Below, one piece after another: positions 47,045 to 58,404 of a stretch of DNA of 64,000 bases (position 1 is the stretch's first letter; every line of letters starts with the position of its first letter). The notes under the pieces were generated by a model. It ran no database searches and had not been told where the DNA came from. It saw nothing but the letters and a program-made list of their open reading frames with translations. Position numbers and translations under genes: made by a program. The DNA is from Gemmatimonadota bacterium (GTDB lineage Bacteria; Latescibacterota; UBA2968): contig JAPPAB010000104.1 of the NCBI GenBank assembly GCA_026705765.1, forward strand, positions 62,001-126,000, read 5' to 3'.

Positions 47045-48277
47045 TCAATCATTTACGCAATCTTCGGGGCGAATTTGATCGAGGCGTCGGGCGACATCCT
47101 GCGGTTGGATTCGGGTTTTAAAAAAGAAAACATGCCCGGGCACATCCTCGAAATCTTCTTCCTGGACATTGAGATCGCGGGAAACAGCGACGATGAGGTC
47201 TTTGCGATTGGCGCGGCGGAGTTTGTCGAGTTTGCGCCTCAGATAATCGGGATGCCAGAAACCGACGATCTCGAGCAGTGCCGTGCGGCCATCGGGATGG
47301 CGGAATGCAAAATCGGGAATAAAAACCGTATTCTTGAGATTCACAATTTCTGTTTCGCGTTCGAGTTCCCAATCGGTCCTGGCTTTTTCAAAGCGCGTAG
47401 CAAAGGTCTCTTCGAGGAGAGAATCGTACATGGTCTGATCTTTGTAGTGCGAAATCAAATTGTGATGGTCATCCAGGACAAAATCGCCTTCGCGACCATC
47501 TTTAAGTTTGACCGTAGCTTCCATTTTCCAGCGGGTACACAAGAGCAACGCAGGCAAAAAAACAGCCATCTGAATACCGTATTTTTGCGAGAGACGAAAC
47601 AGGCTTACAGGTCCGTCGAGGACAATTTCGTATCCCGCATCCCGGTCGCCGCGGATATCGTGAATCAAGCGATAAAATTTGATAAACTTGAAAAGCTGTT
47701 TGTAGCGCACTGGCAAGTTGCGATGCACCGAGAGTCGCATGCGGGTACAGCGATAGAACATAGCCTGCGCGAGTGCGACATTGTAGCGGTTGAGCAACCA
47801 TGCGGGATCGGGCGCATCAAAGCCATCGAGATAGTGATTGACGGGAAGGTCTGCGTAGAGGCTATGCGCGATATTTTCCGACGAGGTCTGATATTTGAGC
47901 GCGACCTGGTCGAGAATGTGTTCGCGTGTAACGGGATAGAGAAGATCGGGTTCGCGGACAATGGGGTGATTCTCTCGGCTGAGGCCAAAAACCTGTGTGC
48001 GAATTTCTTCGGGTTCAACAATACTGTCAATGCGAAACTCACAGCGATCGTCTTCGAGCAATTTCGTCAGACCGCGCTGAACGCGATAATCCGTTGCTTC
48101 AGCCGCACGCAGGTCCAGAGCACTGTGTAATTCACCGCGCGACTTGCCCTGGTGATCGGTGAAAATATCGATAATTTCCTCTGCCAGCGCGATAATATTA
48201 GGCGCTGTTGCATCCACATAGCGAGGCTCGATATAAGGCCCGCGACGGCGCACGAGCAAAAGGTCGGAAGTGAGCAT
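47045..48277 (-). CDS. DUF790 (Bax1-like) nuclease without an adjacent XPB helicase
   Basis: 410 residues. The C-terminal third contains VFIPDFAFRHPDG and ALLEIVGFWHPDYLRRKLDK, a PD-(D/E)xK-like nuclease core, as in the DUF790 family (Pfam PF05626). Members include archaeal Bax1, a nuclease that works with the XPB helicase, and bacteria often encode both genes together. Here no helicase of that type is next to it; it follows Sir2 and Smr-domain genes. The N-terminal half is helical. Probable DNA or RNA processing nuclease. Confidence 0.75.
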   Translation of the reverse strand: MLTSDLLLVRRRGPYIEPRYVDATAPNIIALAEEIIDIFTDHQGKSRGELHSALDLRAAEATDYRVQRGLTKLLEDDRCEFRIDSIVEPEEIRTQVFGLSRENHPIVREPDLLYPVTREHILDQVALKYQTSSENIAHSLYADLPVNHYLDGFDAPDPAWLLNRYNVALAQAMFYRCTRMRLSVHRNLPVRYKQLFKFIKFYRLIHDIRGDRDAGYEIVLDGPVSLFRLSQKYGIQMAVFLPALLLCTRWKMEATVKLKDGREGDFVLDDHHNLISHYKDQTMYDSLLEETFATRFEKARTDWELERETEIVNLKNTVFIPDFAFRHPDGRTALLEIVGFWHPDYLRRKLDKLRRANRKDLIVAVSRDLNVQEEDFEDVPGHVFFFKTRIQPQDVARRLDQIRPEDCVND

Positions 48278-48292
48278 AAGACTGAAAGGTAT

Positions 48293-48312
48293 CCTGTCCC
48301 TTATGGGACAGG
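48293..48312 (-). other. hairpin spanning the sir2 stop codon
   Basis: CCTGTCCC (48293-48300) and GGGACAGG (48305-48312) are a perfect inverted repeat with a four-base loop that includes the sir2 TAA. No T-tract follows on either strand, so it is unlikely to be an intrinsic terminator; it may protect the message or tune the downstream gene. Confidence 0.5.
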
Positions 48313-49065
48313 CTTAAGTGCCGCTTCTACAGATAGTGGAAAAATTTCTGTTACATCGCCTTCAAGGCGCAATGCGAGATCTGGATAACCGTCATGATCA
48401 GTTTTGCCCTTATTGATAATCACATAGGGCGCACCGCGTTCTGCTGCCATCAATGGAAAACTCGCGGCGGGATAGACGGATAGCGTAGAACCCAGAGATA
48501 TCGCCAGATCGGTATTGGCTGCCGCTTTTGCTGCCCGGTGCAAGTCCGCTTCAATGAGCAGTTGACCAAAGCTAATGGTAGCAGACTTGAGATAACCTCC
48601 GCATTCACACATAGGAGGTTTTTTTGTACGGCGAAAGGCAGCGTAGTGGCGTTCGGGATCGCTGCGTTTGCCGCAGGTCTGACATTCGACTTCGGCATTA
48701 GTCCCGTGCAATTCGATCAAGCATTCGGGTGAAGTACCAGCCCGGGTATGCAGGCCATCGATATTTTGCGTGATAACGCATTCGATTTTATCTGCTCGCT
48801 CGAGCTTCACAACAGCCCTGTGAACGGCATTGGGACGGGCGTTTTCAAAGGCAGCCCAACCTTCGAGTTTTTGATCCCACGCTTCGATACGCGCTTCTTC
48901 AGAAGTCATAAAATCCCGGTAATAAACCGGTTGACGGGTTTTCCAAACGCCATCTGGCCCGCGAAAGTCGGGTATGCCACTGGCAGTGGAAACACCTGCC
49001 CCCGTGAAGATAAGGATACGCTCGGCATTTCTGATATATTCGACGAGTTCTAAATTAGGCGTCAC
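48301..49065 (-). CDS. cobB: Sir2-family NAD-dependent protein deacylase
   Basis: 254 residues from GTG 49065, which overlaps the Smr-gene stop (GTGA at 49062-49065). Motifs: ILIFTGAGVSTASGIPDFRG (NAD binding), VITQNIDGLHTRAG, IELHG with the catalytic His, four zinc Cys in CQTC and CECGGYLKS, and SLGSTLSVYPAASFP, INKGKTD. This is a bacterial sirtuin that removes acyl groups from lysines. The GTG start and the overlap fix it as translationally coupled to the Smr gene. Confidence 0.93.
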   Translation of the reverse strand: MTPNLELVEYIRNAERILIFTGAGVSTASGIPDFRGPDGVWKTRQPVYYRDFMTSEEARIEAWDQKLEGWAAFENARPNAVHRAVVKLERADKIECVITQNIDGLHTRAGTSPECLIELHGTNAEVECQTCGKRSDPERHYAAFRRTKKPPMCECGGYLKSATISFGQLLIEADLHRAAKAAANTDLAISLGSTLSVYPAASFPLMAAERGAPYVIINKGKTDHDGYPDLALRLEGDVTEIFPLSVEAALKPVP

Positions 49066-49334
49066 GATTGCGTCTTCAGGTTGAGAACAACAGAGGTCGA
49101 ACCCCAGTTGTGATCGGTGAGATAATATGCGATGACATCGGGCCGACGTTTTAAAATGGTGTGGACGATTTCGCGGAGAACACCCGTGCCCTTGCCGTGA
49201 ATAATGCGCACATCGGAAATGCCGTGCAATTTGCATTCATCGAGATAATCGGGCACAAGTGTTTTGACATCATCCGGATGAAAATGGTGCAGATCGAGTT
49301 CACCATCAATTGGTAGTTCGACGGGTTCGGGCAT
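49062..49334 (-). CDS. Smr-domain protein
   Basis: 90 residues made only of an Smr domain: LDLHHFHPDDVKTLVPDYLD (the L-D-L-H motif with the Asp and His) and VRIIHGKGTGVLREIVHTIL (the H-G-x-G-x-G loop), then YYLTDHNWGSTSVVL. Smr domains are nickases or RNA-cleaving units found at the end of MutS2 or alone. Encoded three bases after the tandem DUF5069 gene and overlapping sir2, so it belongs to one transcript DUF5069-smr-sir2, likely with DUF790. Confidence 0.9.
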   Translation of the reverse strand: MPEPVELPIDGELDLHHFHPDDVKTLVPDYLDECKLHGISDVRIIHGKGTGVLREIVHTILKRRPDVIAYYLTDHNWGSTSVVLNLKTQS

Positions 49335-49336
49335 TA

Positions 49337-50188
49337 TTATAGGTCGTAGGCGTGTGCATCGTCGAGGTCAAGCAGGTCAAACCATGTGGTGACATCGGTG
49401 CGACCGGGTGCCACGCGCTCGAGCGTTATGTTGAAAATCGCCACTTGCTCGTCATTCTCGGGCCCCTTCTGAGAGAGAGCCTCGTTCAGGCGCGAGATTT
49501 CATCCTGGGTGCGATCAGTGTGTTCGAGTACCCAATCCCCGAGTTCGATATCGTTGACATTGTGATAGGCCGCATCCTGGAAATCATCGGCGGATATATT
49601 GAGAAAATCGAGAATGACCTGATCAATGGGGCAATCGTAGATATAATCGTTGAGCTTGCCCGCCTTTGCCGCGCGTGCTTTATCGCCCATGCGCGATCCG
49701 CCATAAATACCAGCGACATCGCTGTTATACGGCGAACGCGGTGGATGTTGGGTCAGATCAGTATCCCGAAAACACCCCCAGTCGTCGAGTTCCATCGATT
49801 GGAGCATCGTTTTCACCTTATCGGGATCGGCATTGAATTTTTCAAGACGATCTTTTAAGCGCTGGCGGCTCGCATCATCAAAGGGTTCCCATGTGAGAAG
49901 CTCGTTATTATACGCCTGAACCTCGTCTTCAGTTTTAGGGTAATTTTCGCGCAACCAATCGCACAATTCCGCGTCGTTCATACGCTGGGCTGCATCGGCA
50001 AAATCATCGTGCGAGATGCCGAGAAAATCGAGTACTATCTTGTCCAACCCCGAATTCTCGCCATAGAGATGTTCGCCAATCGTATTTGCCCGGTGCGCCC
50101 GTGCTTTATCGGTCAAACGCGCAAGCGAGACAATACCGAGCATTGAAGTATTGGTCGGCCGGCGAGGCGGTTGTTTCGTCAGATCCAT
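49337..50188 (-). CDS. tandem DUF5069 protein
   Basis: 283 residues with two copies of one domain: residues 1-110 start DLTKQPPRRPTNTSMLGIVSLARLTDKARAHRA-like, and residues 140-255 start DLTQHPPRSPYNSDVAGIYG, each followed by DKARA, I-DFL and a W-DWV/L block. DUF5069 is a single-domain family of unknown function found beside metabolic or DNA-handling genes; a fused pair in one protein is unusual. No other domain is visible. The gene opens the operon with Smr and Sir2. Confidence 0.75.
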   Translation of the reverse strand: MDLTKQPPRRPTNTSMLGIVSLARLTDKARAHRANTIGEHLYGENSGLDKIVLDFLGISHDDFADAAQRMNDAELCDWLRENYPKTEDEVQAYNNELLTWEPFDDASRQRLKDRLEKFNADPDKVKTMLQSMELDDWGCFRDTDLTQHPPRSPYNSDVAGIYGGSRMGDKARAAKAGKLNDYIYDCPIDQVILDFLNISADDFQDAAYHNVNDIELGDWVLEHTDRTQDEISRLNEALSQKGPENDEQVAIFNITLERVAPGRTDVTTWFDLLDLDDAHAYDL

Positions 50189-50320
50189 GGTATGCCTTTC
50201 TATTTTAATTTGTTTATGATTTAGAATGGGGCTGTGTCAAACTCACTCCCCAAATACCTCATCACCTGCACATAAAAACGAATTTATTGTAAAAAAGCAA
50301 TCGGATATTTTCATAACAGC

Positions 50321-50356
50321 TTAAAAAGAGCGGCGGGTCTCCTCACCCCACCGCTC
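50321..50356 (-). terminator. terminator after the HEAT-repeat gene pair
   Basis: GAGCGG (50328-50333) and CCGCTC (50351-50356) flank a stretch that also has GGG/CCC pairing; on the - strand it is followed by TTTTT (50322-50327). It lies about 35-70 bp after the stop at 50390. Its stem closely resembles that of the terminator at 55215-55250. Confidence 0.75.
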
Positions 50357-50389
50357 AGTTGCGCGACGAATCAGTCATCTTTTTTTCGT

Positions 50390-50812
50390 TCAACCACCAT
50401 CATCCAAACGCCCGGGCGGAGACACCAGAGCCATACCCCGGGCATAAGCCCAATACCGAGCGGCTTTGACCAGTTTGGGATTGCCAGACGCGAGCATCGC
50501 GCTGGCCATACGCTTGTCGCCTTCGTGTTCCAGAGCTTGAACAAGAGCAGACGTTGCAAATGCAGAATACTCGCGAATAAAAAATGGATGCGCCGCTGCA
50601 ATAACGTCCAGTTCGCGTTCTCGCAGCGCGCGTTTTAAGACCTCGACAACGCGATCGCCACCTATCTCAGAAAGCGTCATAGCCGCCGCAACGCGTTCTA
50701 CCCCCTTGCCATTCTCAAATGCCGAAATCCACGCGTCAATTTTTTCCTGTACATCGCGCCTGTTGCGCCAATCTGGCTCAATATCCCGAAGGGCTCTCAC
50801 CGCCATCTGCAC
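50390..50812 (-). pseudogene. 3' part of a HEAT-repeat protein, frame-shifted from the upstream part
   Basis: 140 residues, opening only with a GTG that has no ribosome site. It continues the HEAT-repeat pattern of the upstream gene (AVRALRDIEPDWRNRRDVQEK resembles ALDQIDKNWRARSEVEMA of the first part). The upstream frame ends at 50833 just after a G7 tract (50842-50848, - strand); one extra G would join the two into a single protein of about 625 residues. The frame of this part is open without stop codons back past the tract. I therefore treat it as the severed end of one gene, either broken or read by frameshifting. Confidence 0.55.
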
Positions 50813-50832
50813 ATTCGACTCATTGCTTAGTA

Positions 50833-52257
50833 TTACATTGGCCCCCCCTTGCTCCGTATTATATTCGACCCCTTGCCCAGCATTTCCACCAGCGCAGGCA
50901 CCACACGCGCATCCTTCAATGTGACAAGTGATCGGACCGCGGCCCAGCGCACAAAAACCGAGCTATCATTTAACGCTTGCGCCAGGGCATCTGCCGTTCG
51001 CAGGTCACCTATTTGTCCCAACGATTCTACAGCAGATCTTCGGACCTGTATCCTCGGATGGCCCAACAAGCGGATCAAAGCATCTATTCCTCGCCTGTCA
51101 TTTAAGACACCCAAAGCACGGGCAATAGACGCCATTAATTCCTCTCCAGATCGTCCCTGCAAATGCATCTCCCGATCCACGACTGAGATCAGCAGATCAA
51201 CAGCACTCGTATCGCGCAATGAGCCCAATACCTGCGCCGCGACTCCGCGAACATACCTGTCTTCTCCCATAAGCGCGTGCCTCAACACACCTGCCGCACG
51301 CATATCTCTCATTTTACCCAGCGACTGAATAGCCTGCCGACGCACATTGCGATCTCGATCTTCTACTGCGATGAGCAATGCCTGCACTGCTCGCTGATCT
51401 TTCAAATCGCCCAAAAAACGCGCCGCGACCTTCCGCTCATCGTCATTGCCCTCTGTCACCCTGCGACACCAGTACATCACCAGTTCTTCTGCCCAATCTT
51501 TCTCTCGCCAGTTGGGAACAACCGCGTTGAGACCCTCCAATGCGCGGAACCGAATGACTGCCTGTTTATCGCCCAACATATCATCTTGTATCAAATCACG
51601 CTGAAATTCCTCCACAGCCATCTCGACTTCTGACCGCGCACGCCAATTTTTATCAATCTGATCCAGAGCAAACAAAACAGTCCGGCGCATCTCCTCATCG
51701 CCCAACAAATTTGCCAAAGGCCCAATCGCCCGGGGCGACCCAATACGTCCCAAAGCCACTGCTGAAACCCATCGCACCTGGGATATTTCACTTTGCATTT
51801 GCGAACACAGGACATCCACCGCAGTCGAATCACCGATCTGACCCAGCGCATCTATCGCCGCCAACCGCAATAAAGGCACCTTTTCTTGCACAACAGCGAC
51901 CAATGCCTCCACCGCAGTCGAATCCCCAATCTCACCCAGCGCATCTATCGCGGCCAATGCCAGAACCGCTCGCTTGTCCTGCAAAAAGGGAATAAGTACC
52001 TCAGTCGCCTGCCTGTCTTTCAGCATACCCAGTGCATCAATCGCCGTCAGTCGCACCCGCACTTTTTCATCTTTCAACGCCTGAATCAAATGCGGTACAG
52101 CATCCAACTGACCACTCTCCCCCAACTTCCCAACCCCATAAACCCGCACATCGACATCCACATGGCGCGACTCACGCACGTATTCGTCAATACCCCGAGA
52201 GCACCCGCCCAACACCAGCGCGAGGATCAACCCAATGTATAACTTTCTCTTTTCCAT
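50833..52257 (-). CDS. HEAT-repeat lipoprotein (5' part of a probably split gene)
   Basis: 474 residues with a lipoprotein signal (LILALVLGGCSRG). The rest is a series of about 10-12 HEAT repeats of about 31 residues (AVPHLIQALKDEKVRVRLTA, ATEVLIPFLQDKRAVLALAA, AVEALVAVVQEKVPLLRLAA, ...), each with a conserved D-A-L-G turn. The protein would form a curved helical solenoid at the membrane or outer membrane that binds other proteins. The last residues (SNIIRSKGGPM) break the pattern and follow a G7 tract, in line with a frameshift. Preceded by the M56 gene 91 bp away on the same strand. Confidence 0.8.
   Translation of the reverse strand: MEKRKLYIGLILALVLGGCSRGIDEYVRESRHVDVDVRVYGVGKLGESGQLDAVPHLIQALKDEKVRVRLTAIDALGMLKDRQATEVLIPFLQDKRAVLALAAIDALGEIGDSTAVEALVAVVQEKVPLLRLAAIDALGQIGDSTAVDVLCSQMQSEISQVRWVSAVALGRIGSPRAIGPLANLLGDEEMRRTVLFALDQIDKNWRARSEVEMAVEEFQRDLIQDDMLGDKQAVIRFRALEGLNAVVPNWREKDWAEELVMYWCRRVTEGNDDERKVAARFLGDLKDQRAVQALLIAVEDRDRNVRRQAIQSLGKMRDMRAAGVLRHALMGEDRYVRGVAAQVLGSLRDTSAVDLLISVVDREMHLQGRSGEELMASIARALGVLNDRRGIDALIRLLGHPRIQVRRSAVESLGQIGDLRTADALAQALNDSSVFVRWAAVRSLVTLKDARVVPALVEMLGKGSNIIRSKGGPM
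50842..50848 (-). other. G7 homopolymer at the presumed frameshift site
   Basis: Seven C residues on the + strand (seven G in the coding sense). With eight, the HEAT-repeat frame would run on through ANVILSNESNVQMAVRALRD; with six it would stop at once. A typical spot for slippage in the organism or an indel in sequencing. Confidence 0.6.
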
Positions 52258-52275
52258 CTATTATCCCAATTCAGA

Positions 52276-52301
52276 CCCCCCGAAATACGCATTCCGGGGG
52301 G
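52276..52301. other. GC-rich hairpin between the M56 and HEAT genes
   Basis: CCCCCCG (52276-52282) and CGGGGGG (52295-52301) form a 7-bp stem with a 12-base loop. No T-tract follows on the - strand. It may slow or partially end transcription after the M56 gene, or sit in the leader of the HEAT gene. Confidence 0.4.
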
Positions 52302-52347
52302 CATTTCTTTTGGACTATTTCGGCGCACTACTTCAAAATGGAGCAAT

Positions 52348-54744
52348 CTATTCCTTTGGCAACCGAAAAGAGACCGGCTGAGTCATCCATACGGCCACAG
52401 GTTTGCCATTGTGTTCGGCAGGCTTGAACCGAAATTGAGATACCGCATCTATCGCCGCTTGACGAAACACCTCTGTTCCTCTCAGGACACGCACATCGCT
52501 TACCGAACCATCCAAATTGACCATAAACTTCAAAAACACTTTGCCTTCCAAACTATCTCTGAGTGCCTCCTTCGGATGCACAGGCTTAACAGCGTGCAGG
52601 ACCTTGGGCTTTACTTCAACCATATAAAATTCGAGAACCTTACTACTGTCAGCATCGCCAGATGCAGGCGGTTGGGTTTGTTGCTTTGGCAATCGAAATA
52701 TAACCCACTGCGTCATTCGCACGGGCACAACTTTGCCGTTGAGTGTCCCCGGTTTGAATCGATATTGCAAGATCGCGTCTATCGCCGCCTGATGAAATTC
52801 CTCCGGACCTTTCAAAACCTTCATATCGCCCACCGAGCCATCCTCATAGACCCTGAACTCCAAACGCACAGTAACTCTTGTTGGATACACAGATTTAACA
52901 GATTGCAAGAGTTCGGGCTTGGCTTCAACCTCGAAAAAATTGGGGATGTCAACCTCATTACCATCAGCATCAATTGGCACAGGCGACGTGAGCTGGAGAT
53001 CTGTGTCCGTGGAACCTAATGAAAACTCAATCGGCATAACCACCCACACGGGCACAGATTTGCCATTGTGCGCCGCGGGCTTGAACTGAGATTGAGATAT
53101 TGCATCTATCGCCGCTTGACGAAAGATCTCTGGCCCTTCCAAAACCTTCACATCGCTCACCGAGCCATCCACATTGACTACAACCTTCAAAATCACTTTG
53201 CCTTCTATCCTCTCCTTCCGCGCCTTTTCAGGATATACAGGTGTAATAATATTTATAGGATGAGGCTTTACTTCCACCTCTTTATATTCGAAAACCTTAA
53301 CCTCACTACTATCAGCATCGCCAGATGCAGGCGGTATGGTCTGTTGCTCTGTGGAATCTAATGCAACTTTGAACTGCTGCTTATCGCGAGTACCTGAATC
53401 CCTATCCCCTCTACCTGAAAAAGTCACACTCATGGACACTTTGCCATTGTGTTGCCCCGGCTTGAACCGCCATTGAGATACCGAATCTATAACTGTTTGG
53501 TGAAATATCTCTGGTCCCTTCAAAATGCTCACATCGCTTACGGAACCATCTAAATTAACCATAAACGTAAAATTCACTATGAATTTCTCTCTCTCCTTAA
53601 CCGCCTTCTCATTCAGAGCCATAAGCTGCTTCAAAAAAGATTTTGTTTCGACCCCCTCCAATAAAGATCTCTTACTATCAGCATCGCTAGATATAGGCGG
53701 CGTGGTCTGTTGCCCTGGCATGAGTTCGGGCTTTTTCTCATCCTCGACCAATTCTATAACCTCAAGACCGCCTTCATCATGCGTATATGCCTCTCGAATT
53801 GAAAAAGGCACAATCGCCAGACCAGTGAGAATCGGAATTGCCAACTGCCATCTGGACCGTTTCACATTGTCCTCCTTAAAATTAAGGACATACTCTAACC
53901 GTTTCTTGAGCGCGGTTCCACGCTCATTGAAATACAGCGCACTCAGAGCAGGGCGTCTATCGACAAATCCAAATAACAACCGCCCGTATTCAGCAGGCGT
54001 CAAATTCGTCTCGCGCAACACCGCCTCGTCACAGCGCAACTCGCGCAAAAAAGTCAGCCTTCGGTTCAGCAACCAGACCAGCGGATTTATGCAAAACAGC
54101 GCCATTGCAATCGCCTGAAAAATCAGCACCCAGATATCGCGATTATCCCGATGCGCCAACTCGTGTGCAACAACACCGCGCAACTCCTCGGACGACCAGG
54201 ACGACCAATGCGATGGCAAATACAATCTCGGTTTCACGATACCAACCAGAAGTGGAGAACGCAGACTGGCTTTGGCATAAACCTCCATATCTCGCGCACC
54301 ATTCAGCGATCGCGATCCCATATCTCTCGCCAGATCAACGGGCACTGCCAAACTGAGCGCGCGGTGAAACACCGCATTCTTCCACAACGTCACACCTGCC
54401 CATACCACAACCGAAACAGCCCACAGGCAAAACAGATAAAACGCCAGCGGAAGAGGAGCAACTTGCACAGGTGCAACAACCTCAGCCTCAGAAACCACAC
54501 CGGTATAAACCGGTCCAATCGGGACATCGTCGGATACCGTCAAAAACTCGGGTAACGGAATGGCATAAAAAGGCGGCACAAATACCTTTGCCAATGCCAA
54601 CAAATAGAGGACATACCGCAACCGCGTATCCAGCGTCATCCAGCGATCCACTGCCCACACCAGCAAAATGAACAGCGACACCTCGACAAAATGTACCGCA
54701 TAAAGCGGCCACCACGCCTCGGCCAAATAGATCAACGCATCCAT
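52348..54744 (-). CDS. BlaR1-like M56 membrane peptidase with four TonB-C-type repeats
   Basis: 798 residues. Four hydrophobic helices flank a cytoplasmic metalloprotease loop with HELAH (residues 194-198) and the downstream Glu of FLRELRCDE, as in the M56 (BlaR1/MecR1) proteases. After the last helix near residue 310, the extracytoplasmic part contains four repeats of about 90 residues ending in VNLDGSVSDVxxLxGPExFxQ, AAIDAxSQxRFKPxxHNGK, the pattern of the TonB C-terminal domain, and no beta-lactam-binding domain. The gene starts inside the BlaI stop (TAATG at 54742-54746), so sensor and repressor are made together. TonB-like repeats would bind periplasmic or outer-membrane proteins, so the signal is probably not a beta-lactam. 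Confidence 0.85.
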   Translation of the reverse strand: MDALIYLAEAWWPLYAVHFVEVSLFILLVWAVDRWMTLDTRLRYVLYLLALAKVFVPPFYAIPLPEFLTVSDDVPIGPVYTGVVSEAEVVAPVQVAPLPLAFYLFCLWAVSVVVWAGVTLWKNAVFHRALSLAVPVDLARDMGSRSLNGARDMEVYAKASLRSPLLVGIVKPRLYLPSHWSSWSSEELRGVVAHELAHRDNRDIWVLIFQAIAMALFCINPLVWLLNRRLTFLRELRCDEAVLRETNLTPAEYGRLLFGFVDRRPALSALYFNERGTALKKRLEYVLNFKEDNVKRSRWQLAIPILTGLAIVPFSIREAYTHDEGGLEVIELVEDEKKPELMPGQQTTPPISSDADSKRSLLEGVETKSFLKQLMALNEKAVKEREKFIVNFTFMVNLDGSVSDVSILKGPEIFHQTVIDSVSQWRFKPGQHNGKVSMSVTFSGRGDRDSGTRDKQQFKVALDSTEQQTIPPASGDADSSEVKVFEYKEVEVKPHPINIITPVYPEKARKERIEGKVILKVVVNVDGSVSDVKVLEGPEIFRQAAIDAISQSQFKPAAHNGKSVPVWVVMPIEFSLGSTDTDLQLTSPVPIDADGNEVDIPNFFEVEAKPELLQSVKSVYPTRVTVRLEFRVYEDGSVGDMKVLKGPEEFHQAAIDAILQYRFKPGTLNGKVVPVRMTQWVIFRLPKQQTQPPASGDADSSKVLEFYMVEVKPKVLHAVKPVHPKEALRDSLEGKVFLKFMVNLDGSVSDVRVLRGTEVFRQAAIDAVSQFRFKPAEHNGKPVAVWMTQPVSFRLPKE

Positions 54745-55130
54745 TACACGCCTCCTTTCTCCCTCGCCTCAATCAGCGCGCGCAACTCATCCAGTTCCTT
54801 CTGCGAAAGCTCACCTGAATCCACGAGATAGGTTGCCAGTGCCCCAAAAGACCCCTCGAACATGCGCGACACCAGCGTGCGTGTCTCGACCTGCGCCGCA
54901 TCTTCTCGCGACAGGGTCGGCGTGTACACATTCACCGGACCGATCTTCTGCCGATTGAGCACACCCTTCTCAAACAGAATATTCATAATCGTCTGCACAG
55001 TCGTATAAGCCTTCTCGCCATTGGGATACAGGTAATCGACAACATCGCGCACCGTAACCTGTCGAGCGAGATGCCACACGCCATCCATCACTTCCCACTC
55101 GGCCTCAGCCAGTCGTTTCTTCGCAGCCAT
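54744..55130 (-). CDS. blaI: BlaI/MecI-family transcriptional repressor
   Basis: 128 residues from ATG 55130 (AAGGAGG before it; the longer reading frame upstream has no ribosome site). N-terminal winged helix: KRLAEAEWEVMDGVWHLARQ, VTVRDVVDYLYPNGEKAYTT, VQTIMNILFEKGVL, then a C-terminal dimer helix region. BlaI dimers bind operators with TACTA-type half sites and are inactivated by proteolysis triggered by the partner M56 sensor. The operator upstream (55148-55165) suits this regulator. The pair is typically autoregulated. Confidence 0.92.
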   Translation of the reverse strand: MAAKKRLAEAEWEVMDGVWHLARQVTVRDVVDYLYPNGEKAYTTVQTIMNILFEKGVLNRQKIGPVNVYTPTLSREDAAQVETRTLVSRMFEGSFGALATYLVDSGELSQKELDELRALIEAREKGGV

Positions 55131-55147
55131 AAGACCCTCCTTGAGTT

Positions 55148-55165
55148 TTACTAATTTTTTAGTAA
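55148..55165. promoter_or_regulatory. BlaI operator, palindrome TTACTAA-N4-TTAGTAA
   Basis: A perfect inverted repeat of seven bases on each side of four T's, containing the ACTA/TAGT half sites typical of BlaI/MecI operators. It touches the -10 box of the blaI promoter, in the position where a repressor would block transcription. Confidence 0.75.
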
Positions 55166-55192
55166 TATGACGAACCAATTAGGAGAAGTCAA
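55164..55192 (-). promoter_or_regulatory. blaI-M56 promoter
   Basis: On the - strand, TTGACT (55187-55192) lies 17 bases from CATATT (55164-55169). The operator begins inside the -10 box, and the BlaI ATG follows 34 bases later. Confidence 0.65.
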
Positions 55193-55214
55193 GCGAAAAT
55201 CTCATTTTTTAAAC

Positions 55215-55250
55215 AAAAAAATGAGCGGCAGGTTGCAAAACCCACCGCTC
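55215..55250 (-). terminator. terminator at the end of the RNA polymerase gene
   Basis: GAGCGG (55223-55228) and CCGCTC (55245-55250) around an inner GGTT/AACC pair. On the - strand the stem is followed by TTTTTTT (55215-55221). It lies 27-60 bp after the polymerase stop and separates that gene from the blaI promoter. Confidence 0.85.
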
Positions 55251-55276
55251 TTTTGCGCTTCTAAACTTCCCTATTT

Positions 55277-58396
<3,120 letters not shown>

Positions 58397-58404
58397 TCAA
58401 CTGT

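Noticed and set aside
47075-48130. + strand open frame of 351 codons
   Set aside because: Antisense to the DUF790 gene, which has clear motifs; the composition of the + frame is that of a shadow.
52276-52301. Intrinsic terminator after the M56 gene
   Set aside because: The GC stem is good but no T-tract follows on the - strand, so it is listed only as a hairpin.
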